Part shown: positions 57,006 to 64,000 of the stretch, in pieces
Numbering within the stretch: the stretch's first letter is position 1
Layout: each line of letters starts with the position of its first letter
NCBI RefSeq assembly: GCF_020991275.1
Contig: NZ_JAJLQY010000016.1
Span: forward strand, 105,022-169,021
Origin: Actinocorallia sp. API 0066
GTDB lineage: Bacteria; Actinomycetota; Actinomycetes; Streptosporangiales; Streptosporangiaceae
Length of the DNA stretch: 64,000 bases
Direction: 5' to 3'
The notes under the pieces: generated by a model
What the model was told of the DNA's origin: nothing
The model's input: only the letters and a program-made list of their open reading frames with translations
Databases searched by the model: none
Program-made: the position numbers and the translations under genes

Positions 57006-58076
57006 ATGCGATCGTTCCCGTTCGTGCGTGCCCGCCGCCGGGCGCGTGCGGGCGCCGTCGCGGCGCTCGTGTTCGCGGCGCTGGGCCTGAGCGCCACCGC
57101 AGCGCACGCCGACCCGGCGATCCCGGCGCTGACCGACGGCTACGGGCTGACCCAGGTCGGCACCCCCGCCGGAACGCCGGGCAACTTCGTCGTCACCGTG
57201 AACACACCGCAGGTCAGCGGGCCGCAGAACATCAGGATCGTGCTGCCGACCGACTACTTCACCGCGCCGACCAAGCACTATCCGGTCTTCTACCTGCTGC
57301 ACGGCGCGCCCGACGACCCGGTCAACATGACGCCCGACGTCCTCCCCGCGCTCAACGGACGCGACTCGATGATCACCGTGATGCCCGACGGGGGCGAGCG
57401 CGGCTGGTACTCGAACTGGGTCAACCAGAACACCGCGGCCGGAGCCCAGAACTGGCGGAACTTCCACCTCGACCAGGTGATCCCGTTCATCGACGCCAAC
57501 CTGCGGACGATCCCCACCAAGCAGGGCAGGGCGATCGGCGGCATCTCGATGGGCGGATTCGGCGCGCTCCGCTACGTCCAGGACAATCCGCACCTCTTCC
57601 GCGACGTCGCCACGTTCTCCGGGCTCCTCAACATGGAACTCGTGATCGCCAGGGGCGCCGTCGCGGCCTCCGCGACCAACATCGGCCACGTCCTCCTGCA
57701 GTCCTGCGGCGGCCCCTGCTTCCCGGACTTCGGCCCGATCGTGCCCGCCAACGCGATCCTCGGCCAGTTGTTCCTCCCGTTCCTCGGGCCGCCGGCGAAC
57801 ATCCTGGCGATCAACCCGACGTCCAACATGCGCAAGACCGAGGGCGTGCACGTGTCGCTCTACACCGGCACCGGCAGCCTGGAACTCGCCGCGGAACCCT
57901 CCGCCAACGCCGCCAAGGCCAGCCTCGACCACCTCGGCTACCCCTACCACTTCGTCAACTACGGCAACGGCGCCGGCTTCGGCGACGGTAGCTGCGACGG
58001 CGGCCACAACCGCTTCTGCTGGAACCAGGCCCTCCTCGACCACCTCCCCCGCCTGGAACTCGCCTTCTCCTCCTGA
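57006..58076 (+). CDS. Secreted esterase of the antigen 85/esterase D superfamily
   Basis: A 356-residue secreted protein. A twin-arginine-like basic start (RARRRARAG) leads into a signal peptide ending AAHA before DPAIP. The catalytic serine is in AIGGISMGGFGALRYV, the elbow of this superfamily. VFYLLHGAPDD supplies the oxyanion strand, and a likely catalytic His is in CDGGHNRFCW. In actinomycetes relatives include mycolyltransferases and trehalose or feruloyl esterases; without an outer mycolate gene set nearby, a general acyl esterase is safest. ATG 57006 follows GAGGAGA. Confidence 0.8.
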   Translation: MRSFPFVRARRRARAGAVAALVFAALGLSATAAHADPAIPALTDGYGLTQVGTPAGTPGNFVVTVNTPQVSGPQNIRIVLPTDYFTAPTKHYPVFYLLHGAPDDPVNMTPDVLPALNGRDSMITVMPDGGERGWYSNWVNQNTAAGAQNWRNFHLDQVIPFIDANLRTIPTKQGRAIGGISMGGFGALRYVQDNPHLFRDVATFSGLLNMELVIARGAVAASATNIGHVLLQSCGGPCFPDFGPIVPANAILGQLFLPFLGPPANILAINPTSNMRKTEGVHVSLYTGTGSLELAAEPSANAAKASLDHLGYPYHFVNYGNGAGFGDGSCDGGHNRFCWNQALLDHLPRLELAFSS

Positions 58077-58089
58077 CCACCCCGAACCC

Positions 58090-58187
58090 CCGGACCCCCG
58101 CCCAGGCGCGCCCTGCGAGCGGGGGTCCGGTCTCGCGCCGCGACCGCCACCGCAGGACGTCGCGCCTCTACGGGGGCGGTGGCGGTC
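58090..58187. terminator. Two tandem hairpin terminators
   Basis: CCGGACCCCCGC (58090-58101) pairs with 58119-58130, and GACCGCCACCGC (58142-58153) pairs with 58176-58187. Both 12-bp stems are perfect. They separate the esterase from the downstream NB-ARC gene. Confidence 0.65.
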
Positions 58188-58272
58188 TTCGGCGGGAATT
58201 GCAGGGAGTGGGTGGCGGGGGTTGGGGCCGGAGGTTATGGTTCGCGGGGGCGGTGAGTGCGGGGAGGCGGGC

Positions 58273-60390
58273 GTGACGCAGGCGGACGGGTACACGAACC
58301 GGGCGACGGCCGAGATGATCGGCACGCTCACGCAGTTCCGCGACCTGTACGGCGGGATGCACCTGCACCTGCCCGAACAGCGCAAGGAACGCGCGGTGCC
58401 CCGGATGCTCGGGCCGCGCAACGTCCACTACACCGACCGGGAGGACCAGCTCGCGGCGCTCGACGCGGCACGGGCCCGCGCCATCGAGCGCGGCGTGCCG
58501 CTCGTCGCGGTGTGCCTCGGGCCGGACGGCATCGGCAAGAGCGAGCTCGTCACCGAGTGGCTCGGCAGGATCGCCCACGACGTCCCCGGGCCGCACCTGT
58601 ACGCCGACATGAACGAGACGGGGCCCGTCACCGCCAAGGAGGTCCTCGGCCGGTTCCTGCGCCTCATGGGCGAGCCACCCGAGGACCTGCCCGACGACCT
58701 CGCCGAGCTCACCGGCCTGTTCCGCACTCGCACCCACGGGGTGCCCTCGATCGTCTTCCTTGACAACGTCGTCCTCACCGCGCAGGCGAGGCCGCTGCTT
58801 CCGGACACGCCAGGAAGCGTCATGGTGGTCACCGCGCGCGGGCTTGACGGGACGCTGCGCGGCGCGGTGCCCGTCCCACTCGGGCGGATGGCCGACGCGG
58901 CGGTGCTGGAGCTCGTCGCCCGGGTCGCCGGGTTCGGGGTGGCCGCCGACCCGCGGTCCGGCGAGCTGGCCGCCGCGCTGGACGGCAGCCCGCTGCGCGC
59001 GTTCACCGCGGGCATGCAGCTCGCGCTCGGCCAGCCGCTCGCCGAACTCGTCGGGGAGCTGCGCGGGCCCGCCTCGGCGCCGGACGAGCCGACCGGCCTG
59101 CTGGACGCCGCCTACCGTCGGCTGTCTCCTGACGCTGCTCGGGTGTACCGGGCCTTGGTGGGGCTGCTACGGCGCCGGTTCACCGTGCCGATGGCGGCGG
59201 CCGCCGCCGGGTTGGACGACGCCGCCGCGCCGCTGGCGGAGGTCGTCGCGGCCGGGCTGGTACGGGTGGAGGGAAGCGCGCACGTCGTGGACACCGTCAC
59301 CCGGAAGCACCTGGACGGCCTCGTGGCGGAGGCCGAGAAGGAGGCCGCGCTAGGCCGGGTCGTGGACTGGTACCTGGCGGAGTGCGTCAAGGCCGACTAC
59401 TCGGCGATGCCCAAACGGTGGCACCTGGGCGAGGCGTACACGGCGTACAAGGACGGGCCGCCCCCGCTCACCGAGGCCGACGCGATGGCCTGGCTTGAGG
59501 ACGAGATGGACGCCGTCCTCGCCGCCGTGCGGGCCGCCTCGGCGCGCGGCTGGCACAGGCACGTCGTCCGGCTCGCGGAGGCGCAGTGGGCGCTGTGCCT
59601 GAAGCGCAAGCCCTACGACCACTGGCGCGCCTGCTACGAACTCGGCGTCCTGTCGGCGACGGAGCTGGCCACGGAGGGCACGGACGCGCGTTTCCTCGGC
59701 AGGATGCACTGCGGGCTGGGCTTCGCGCACCTCGGCGCGGGCCGGATCGACGACGCGGTCGCCGCGTTCACCGCCGCGCGGGCCGCCGACGCGGCGGCCG
59801 GGCACGTGCGCGGGCTCGCCACGGCCGTCGAGTCGCTCGGCCTCGCCCTGCTCGCCCGCAGCGGCGCCGAACTCCTCCCCGACCTGCGCGCCCGGGACGC
59901 CGACGCGGCCTCCCGCGCGCTGGCGGCGCTGGAGGAGAACCGGTCGATCAACCTGTCGGTTCCGGCGTCGCTGGCCGACGCCCGCGCCACCGTCCTCGCC
60001 GAACGCCACGTCGGCCGCGCCCTCAGCGCCACCGGCGACCACGCACGCGCGCTGGCGTGCCTGGAGACGGCCCGCCACGGCTTCGCCGCCCTCGACGACC
60101 GCTACAACCTCGGCAAGACCATGGTCGACCACGGCCAGGCCCTCATCCGCGCGGACCGCCTCACCGACGCCGCCCCCGTGCTGCGCGAGGCACTCGAACT
60201 CCTCCGCGCCGACGAAAGCCCCGCCGAGGTCGTCCGCGCCCTGGAGACCATCAGCGTCCTCACCCACCGAGGCGGCGACCCCGAAGGCGCCGCCCTCTGG
60301 CTCGACCTGGCCCTCGAAAACCTCCGAGCCCGCTCCCACCCCCACACCCCCACCCTAGAATCCCGCAAATCCACCCTAACCACCCCATAG
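58273..60390 (+). CDS. NB-ARC/TPR protein (STAND NTPase)
   Basis: About 705 residues. The NB-ARC module begins with RNVHYTDREDQLAALDAAR, P-loop LGPDGIGKSELVTEW near residue 82, and Walker B-like SIVFLDNVVLT. A winged-helix-like region follows (LSPDAARVYRALVGLLRRRF). The C-terminal 300 residues are tetratricopeptide repeats (DDAVAAFTAARAADAAAGH, then RALACLETARHGFAAL). It lacks the SARP DNA-binding domain of AfsR, so it is probably a signalling scaffold. GTG 58273 with GGGGAGG is preferred to ATG 58237. Confidence 0.75.
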   Translation: MTQADGYTNRATAEMIGTLTQFRDLYGGMHLHLPEQRKERAVPRMLGPRNVHYTDREDQLAALDAARARAIERGVPLVAVCLGPDGIGKSELVTEWLGRIAHDVPGPHLYADMNETGPVTAKEVLGRFLRLMGEPPEDLPDDLAELTGLFRTRTHGVPSIVFLDNVVLTAQARPLLPDTPGSVMVVTARGLDGTLRGAVPVPLGRMADAAVLELVARVAGFGVAADPRSGELAAALDGSPLRAFTAGMQLALGQPLAELVGELRGPASAPDEPTGLLDAAYRRLSPDAARVYRALVGLLRRRFTVPMAAAAAGLDDAAAPLAEVVAAGLVRVEGSAHVVDTVTRKHLDGLVAEAEKEAALGRVVDWYLAECVKADYSAMPKRWHLGEAYTAYKDGPPPLTEADAMAWLEDEMDAVLAAVRAASARGWHRHVVRLAEAQWALCLKRKPYDHWRACYELGVLSATELATEGTDARFLGRMHCGLGFAHLGAGRIDDAVAAFTAARAADAAAGHVRGLATAVESLGLALLARSGAELLPDLRARDADAASRALAALEENRSINLSVPASLADARATVLAERHVGRALSATGDHARALACLETARHGFAALDDRYNLGKTMVDHGQALIRADRLTDAAPVLREALELLRADESPAEVVRALETISVLTHRGGDPEGAALWLDLALENLRARSHPHTPTLESRKSTLTTP

Positions 60391-60479
60391 CTCACGCGCC
60401 GAAGACGACGTCTCCATCTCACGCCCACTACACCTCGCAACGGCCGTAACAACAGACCACCCCCCGACATGACTTCCGG

Positions 60480-61180
60480 CACGCTCCCGCCCGCGCGTCC
60501 GCTTGACGGGCGGCTGCGAGATGAGGCCCGCGGAATGACCGCGGCGCCGTCTCGCCCACCCCTCCGCTGGACGGCGGCAGCGGCTACGAGGTGGGCAACG
60601 CGGCATGGCTGGCGCGGTCTCGCCCGCGCGTCTGCTTGACGGGCGGCTGCGAGATGAGGCCCGCGGAATGATCGCGGCGCCGTCTCGTCCGCCCCTCTGC
60701 TGGACGGCGGCGGCTACGAGGTGGGCAGCGCGGCATGGCTGGCGCGGTCTCGCCCGCACGTCCGCTTGACGGGCGGCTGTGGGCTGAGGAGCGCGGAATG
60801 ATCGCGGCGCCGTCTCGTCCGCCCCTCTGCTGGACGGCGGCAGCGGCTGCGAGGCGGGTAGGGCGGCGTGGCTGGCGTGGCCTTGCCTGCACGTCCGTTT
60901 GATGGGTGGCAGCGGCTGCGGGGTGGGTAGGGCGGCGTGGCTGGCGTGGCCTCGCCTGCGCGTCCGCTTGACGGGCGGTTGTGGGATGAGGAGCGCGGAA
61001 TGATCGCGGTGCCGTCTCGTCCGCCCATCCGCTGGACGGCGGCAGCGGCTATGAGGTGGGTAGGGCGGCGTGGCTGGCGCGGTCTTGCCCGTGTGTCCGT
61101 TTGATGGGTGGCAGCGGTTGCGGGGTGAGCAGGGCGGCATGGCTGCGGAGCGGTCTCGCCCGTGTGTCCGATCTGCCGCC
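60480..61180. repeat. Tandem array of about 133-bp units with half-unit deletions
   Basis: The landmark CTTGACGGGCGG (or TTTGATGGGTGG) recurs at about 60502, 60635, 60765, 60898, 60967 and 61100. Most intervals are 130-133 bases. One is 69, where the middle of the unit is missing. Shared blocks include GAGCGCGGAATGATCGCGG and GGCGGCGTGGCTGGCG. The whole 60391-61420 gap is gene-free; frames crossing the array are artefacts. Confidence 0.85.
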
Positions 61181-61420
61181 GATCGCGTTCGGACGGGCGG
61201 GTGCGATGTCGCTCCGGAATCGCGGTGGGTAGGTCGCGCGACAGGCTCACCCTCCGCATCGCTTCGAGCCCAGCCAGGGCCACGATCGCGGGTCTGGGGA
61301 TCGTTGTTCGGCCGGTGCGGTGGTCGTGGAGGGATGAGAAGAAGCGAAGGTGAGGAGTGAGAGGTAGGCCCGCCCGTGTGGAGGGTGAGGGTAGAGGCGA
61401 AGTGGCTCGGGGTGGGGAGG

Positions 61421-63331
61421 TTAGAGGGGGGTGAAGGTGAGGGAGTGACGGGTGGGGCCGGTATGGAGGGTGAGGGTGGAAGGGAGGGGGACCCGGGTGG
61501 GGAGGAGGGCGTGGACGGCGGAGGGGTGGAGGGCGGGCGGGCCGCCCTGGACGAGGAGGGGGGCGGTGTCGCGGGTGGCGACGAGGGTTCCGGTGGGGGT
61601 CTCGGCGGCGGCGACGAGGGCGGCGGGGCGGGTGGCGAGGGCGCGGCGGGTCCACTCCTCCGGGGAGGACGTGAGGCGGTGGGCGGGGCAGGTGAGGACG
61701 TCGGCGAGGTCGAAGAGCCGGGTGTCGGTCTCGGTGTCGGCGACGACGAGGTGCGCGCCGGGCGGCACGGCGGGCGTCCAGGGGAGGCGGCGGAGGCGGA
61801 GGGCGCCGTCGTGCCACGTGGCCGTCACGAGCGTGGAGGAGACCTCGGTGAAGGCGACGTCGGGGGAGGGCACCCTGTCGACGCGCGCGGGGGCCGTCGG
61901 CTCCGTGAGGTCCATGAGGCGGTAGAGCTCGGCGCGCAGCAGCGAACCGGAGGCGCCCGGCGCGGAGGTGGCCTCCGCCGTGACGGACGCGTACCGGCGC
62001 GCGTCATGGGCCGCGATGGCGTCGTCCAGTTGACGGGCCGGCGGGAGGGCCGGATCGAGGCGCGGGCTGAGAGCGGCGAGCCTGGCTATGGGGGAGCGCG
62101 CGTCCACGTCCTCCTCGGGGAAGGCCGCGTACAGGAGGGGACGGCCGAGGACGGCGCCGTAGAACGCGACGCTCCCGTGGTCGCCGATGACGGCGTCGGA
62201 CGCGACGAGCGTGGCCCGCCAGCCGTCGCGCGGCGGGATCACCAGCAGGCCCGACCGCTCGGCGCGGCGCAGCCAGCCGCGCACCTGCCAGGCGCTGTGC
62301 CCGTGCCAGACGTTCGGATGCAGCACCGCCGCGACACGGTACTCGTCGAGCGGCAGCGCCTCCGTCAGCCGCGTGAGCAGCTCCGGATCCCTGCCGAACA
62401 GCGAGTTCGCGCCCCACGTGGAGGTGGCGACGACGAGCCGTGCCCCGTCCGGTACGCCCAGCTCCCGGCGGTAGCGCGCCCGCCAGGGGCGGCTCGCGAG
62501 AATCCGGTCGAGGCAGGGGTCACCGGCGACGACGGCGGCCGGAACCGCCTCGGGACAGTCGGCGGCAAGGCGCGTCAGCTGCTCGGGATGCGAAAGGACG
62601 ATCGTCGCGGGCACCACGGCCGACTCGTGCACCAGCCACCGCCGCGAAAGACCAAAGACGGCGTTCGGCGTTCGGCGTTCGGCGTTCGGCGTTCGGCGTT
62701 CGGCGTTCGGCGTTCGGCGTTCGGCGTTCGGCGTTCGGCGTTCGGCGTTCGGCGTTCGCAAATACTTATTGTATCCCATGCCATGGGAAAGGATGATGAG
62801 TGGCGCTTTTATTCTGTCGAGTTCACCCCCGTAACTCGCGGCGACGGCCAGGTCGAATGGTGTGTCGAGCGCGTTCTCCCACGGAATGCGGATGGCGCCG
62901 ACATCCGCGAGGAATTCCGCGACGCCGTCCGTGAACACCGAGGAACGCGTCCAAGTGAAGACGACCTGCACGCGCGGGTCGTCTTCGAGCAGCGCGACGA
63001 CGTCGAGCAGCCGGGTGAGCGACGTGACGTTGTGCGCGACCGCCAGCACCGTACGGGACGTGCGGACACTGGCCCACGCCGGATCGAGCGGCATCCCGGA
63101 CCACGGCCCGGAGCCGAACGCACCCGACGCGGCCGGGAGTCGAGAAGCGCCAGCCTCGGTGCCAGTCGAATACGTCCCGGAGTTGGGCGCGCCCGATGAG
63201 ATCGGGGGTTGGGAAGCGCCGACCTCGGGGCCAGTCGAACGCGGTCCGGAGATGGGCGCGTCCGACGAGGTCGGGAGTTGCCGAGCGCCAGCCTCCGGGC
63301 CAAGCGAAGATGTCCCGTGTGCGTCGCTCAT
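61421..63331 (-). CDS. Conserved glycosyl/glycerophosphotransferase-like protein with an in-frame heptanucleotide repeat
   Basis: A 636-residue protein of an actinomycete family often mislabelled translation initiation factor 2. Its plan recalls CDP-glycerol glycerophosphotransferases: RTVLAVAHNVTSLTRLLDV, IILSHGMGYNKY, VVATSTWGANSLFGRD, VLHPNVWHGHSAWQV, and ASDAVIGDHGSVAFYG, a nucleotide-sugar-like C-lobe. Directly after NKY the 7-bp array adds about four and a half RTPNAER repeats before VFGLSRRWLV. The first 79 residues are three 23-residue repeats; ATG 63094 (MPLDPAWAS) may be the true start. Surface polymer synthesis is inferred. Confidence 0.6.
   Translation of the reverse strand: MSDAHGTSSLGPEAGARQLPTSSDAPISGPRSTGPEVGASQPPISSGAPNSGTYSTGTEAGASRLPAASGAFGSGPWSGMPLDPAWASVRTSRTVLAVAHNVTSLTRLLDVVALLEDDPRVQVVFTWTRSSVFTDGVAEFLADVGAIRIPWENALDTPFDLAVAASYGGELDRIKAPLIILSHGMGYNKYLRTPNAERRTPNAERRTPNAERRTPNAERRTPNAVFGLSRRWLVHESAVVPATIVLSHPEQLTRLAADCPEAVPAAVVAGDPCLDRILASRPWRARYRRELGVPDGARLVVATSTWGANSLFGRDPELLTRLTEALPLDEYRVAAVLHPNVWHGHSAWQVRGWLRRAERSGLLVIPPRDGWRATLVASDAVIGDHGSVAFYGAVLGRPLLYAAFPEEDVDARSPIARLAALSPRLDPALPPARQLDDAIAAHDARRYASVTAEATSAPGASGSLLRAELYRLMDLTEPTAPARVDRVPSPDVAFTEVSSTLVTATWHDGALRLRRLPWTPAVPPGAHLVVADTETDTRLFDLADVLTCPAHRLTSSPEEWTRRALATRPAALVAAAETPTGTLVATRDTAPLLVQGGPPALHPSAVHALLPTRVPLPSTLTLHTGPTRHSLTFTPL
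62659..62758. repeat. Fourteen tandem copies of CGGCGTT
   Basis: A perfect 7-bp microsatellite of 14 units plus 2 bases lies inside the 61421-63331 gene. Seven is not a multiple of three, so gain or loss of one or two units shifts the reading frame, while three units add seven residues. Confidence 0.95.
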
Positions 63332-63465
63332 CTTGCTCCGGGGGCCGAGGGGTGGGGCGGGGCGGGGCCCAGGGGTCGAGATTCTCGGGTCGGGGGTGGG
63401 GTGTTTACTGTAGCTGTTGGCTGAATCATCAGTGTCCCTAGGTGTGTCTTTGGGATCATGGATGT

Positions 63466-64000
63466 GTGAGGTTGTCGGAGTGGGCGCGTCGGAATGGTGT
63501 GCGTTACCAGACCGCCTGGCAGTGGGCGCGGGACGGGAGCATGCCCGTGCCCGTGGTGAAGACCGCGACGGGCCGGTATCTCGTCTTGGAGCGGCTGGAG
63601 AAGACGGAGTGCCGGACGGTCGTGTGCTGCCGGGTGTCCAGTGCCGACCGGAAAGCGGACTTGGAGTGGCAGGCCGGGCGGGTCGTCACGGCGGCGACGG
63701 CGCGAGGTTTGACCGTCGCGGACGTCGTGTCCGAGATCGGTTCCGGCATGAACGGGAAGTGGGTGAAACTCGCCCGCTTCCTGTCCGATCCGGACGTGTC
63801 GGTGATCGCGGTTGAACACGGCGATCACCTGGCCTGGTTCGGGTTCGAACACCTGCGAGCGGCGCTGTCGGCGACCGGGAGGCCGATCGTGGTCGTTGAT
63901 GACACAGAGGTCGAAGACGACCTGGTCCGGGACGTCACCGAAGTACTGACGTCGTTGTGTGCTCGCCTGTACGGGCGTCGGTCGGTTGCGCGCCGTGTGA
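63466..64000 (+). CDS. tnpA: IS607-family serine recombinase, 3' end beyond window
   Basis: At least 178 residues, open to the window edge. The N-terminus is a MerR-like DNA-binding motif (RLSEWARRNGVRYQTAWQWA, then GRYLVLERLEKT). The resolvase domain starts with VVCCRVSSADRKADLEWQAG, holding the catalytic serine, then AATARGLTVADVVSEIGSGM, VIAVEHGDHLAWFGFEHL and VDDTEVEDDLVRDVTEVL. The start is GTG 63466. The TGA at the last three bases is out of frame. IS607 elements lack inverted repeats, so no boundary can be seen; a tnpB-like gene would be expected just beyond. Confidence 0.85.
   Translation, partial: MRLSEWARRNGVRYQTAWQWARDGSMPVPVVKTATGRYLVLERLEKTECRTVVCCRVSSADRKADLEWQAGRVVTAATARGLTVADVVSEIGSGMNGKWVKLARFLSDPDVSVIAVEHGDHLAWFGFEHLRAALSATGRPIVVVDDTEVEDDLVRDVTEVLTSLCARLYGRRSVARRV

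Noticed and set aside
63417..63815. 132-codon plus-strand frame overlapping the recombinase
   Set aside because: It is a different frame of the IS607-type gene; the recombinase frame shows clear serine recombinase motifs.
63998..64000. TGA at the very end of the window as the recombinase stop
   Set aside because: Codon counting from GTG 63466 puts this TGA out of frame; the gene continues past the window.

Overview
The window is very GC-rich, uses GTG and TTG starts freely, has many 4-base ATGA/GTGA gene overlaps, and carries IdeR-, Zur- and ECF42-type regulatory sites. It is a chromosome segment from a mycelial actinomycete. The gene families suggest Streptosporangiales or Thermomonosporaceae (Actinomadura-like), but that placement is inference. 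I recognise no tRNA, rRNA or CRISPR array.

Layout. 0.2-1.9 kb: a cassette of small overlapping genes of unknown function, ending beside a 5'-truncated livF remnant. 2.6-5.3 kb: a MOSC-TetR-MFS efflux operon on the minus strand. 5.4-7.8 kb: divergent PucR-type and AraC-type regulators. 8.1-21.9 kb: one long tightly packed operon with two methyltransferases, a flavin halogenase-like enzyme, an SGNH hydrolase, an adenylase-thioesterase fusion, two diiron oxygenases, two acyl carrier proteins, a transglutaminase-like acyltransferase, an amino acid:carrier protein ligase, a phosphopantetheinyl transferase, a GMC oxidoreductase and an aminotransferase. It reads as a natural-product pathway that works on carrier-bound substrates without any PKS or NRPS module. 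22-27.6 kb: a membrane-anchored propeller-like protein, a GNAT enzyme and an FbpABC-type iron importer behind an IdeR-like box. 27.6-31 kb: gene-poor, repeat-rich DNA around a BlaI-type repressor and a thioredoxin-like ferredoxin. 31-32.7 kb: a DGPF/YciI protein with an ECF42 sigma factor.

34.2-43 kb holds the most striking system. A near-consensus Zur box lies between an EntS-like exporter and a divergent operon. The operon encodes a 31-residue precursor-like peptide, an E1-like/TOMM partner protein, an alpha/beta-hydrolase-fold protein that has lost its nucleophile serine, two YcaO enzymes, and a complete FecCD-type metallophore importer (lipoprotein, permease, ATPase). The simplest reading is a zinc-repressed, ribosomally made metallophore with its own export and re-import.

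43-64 kb is accessory: a secreted lectin-like protein with a His-rich tail, a 1,850-residue protein with two STAND NTPase modules, a serine hydrolase, an MHS transporter, paired fluoride channels, an esterase, a second NB-ARC/TPR protein, and a surface-polymer-like gene with fourteen in-frame copies of a 7-bp repeat, a candidate phase-variable locus. The window ends inside an IS607-family recombinase. Tandem repeats recur throughout (7, 26, 66, about 98 and about 133 bp).
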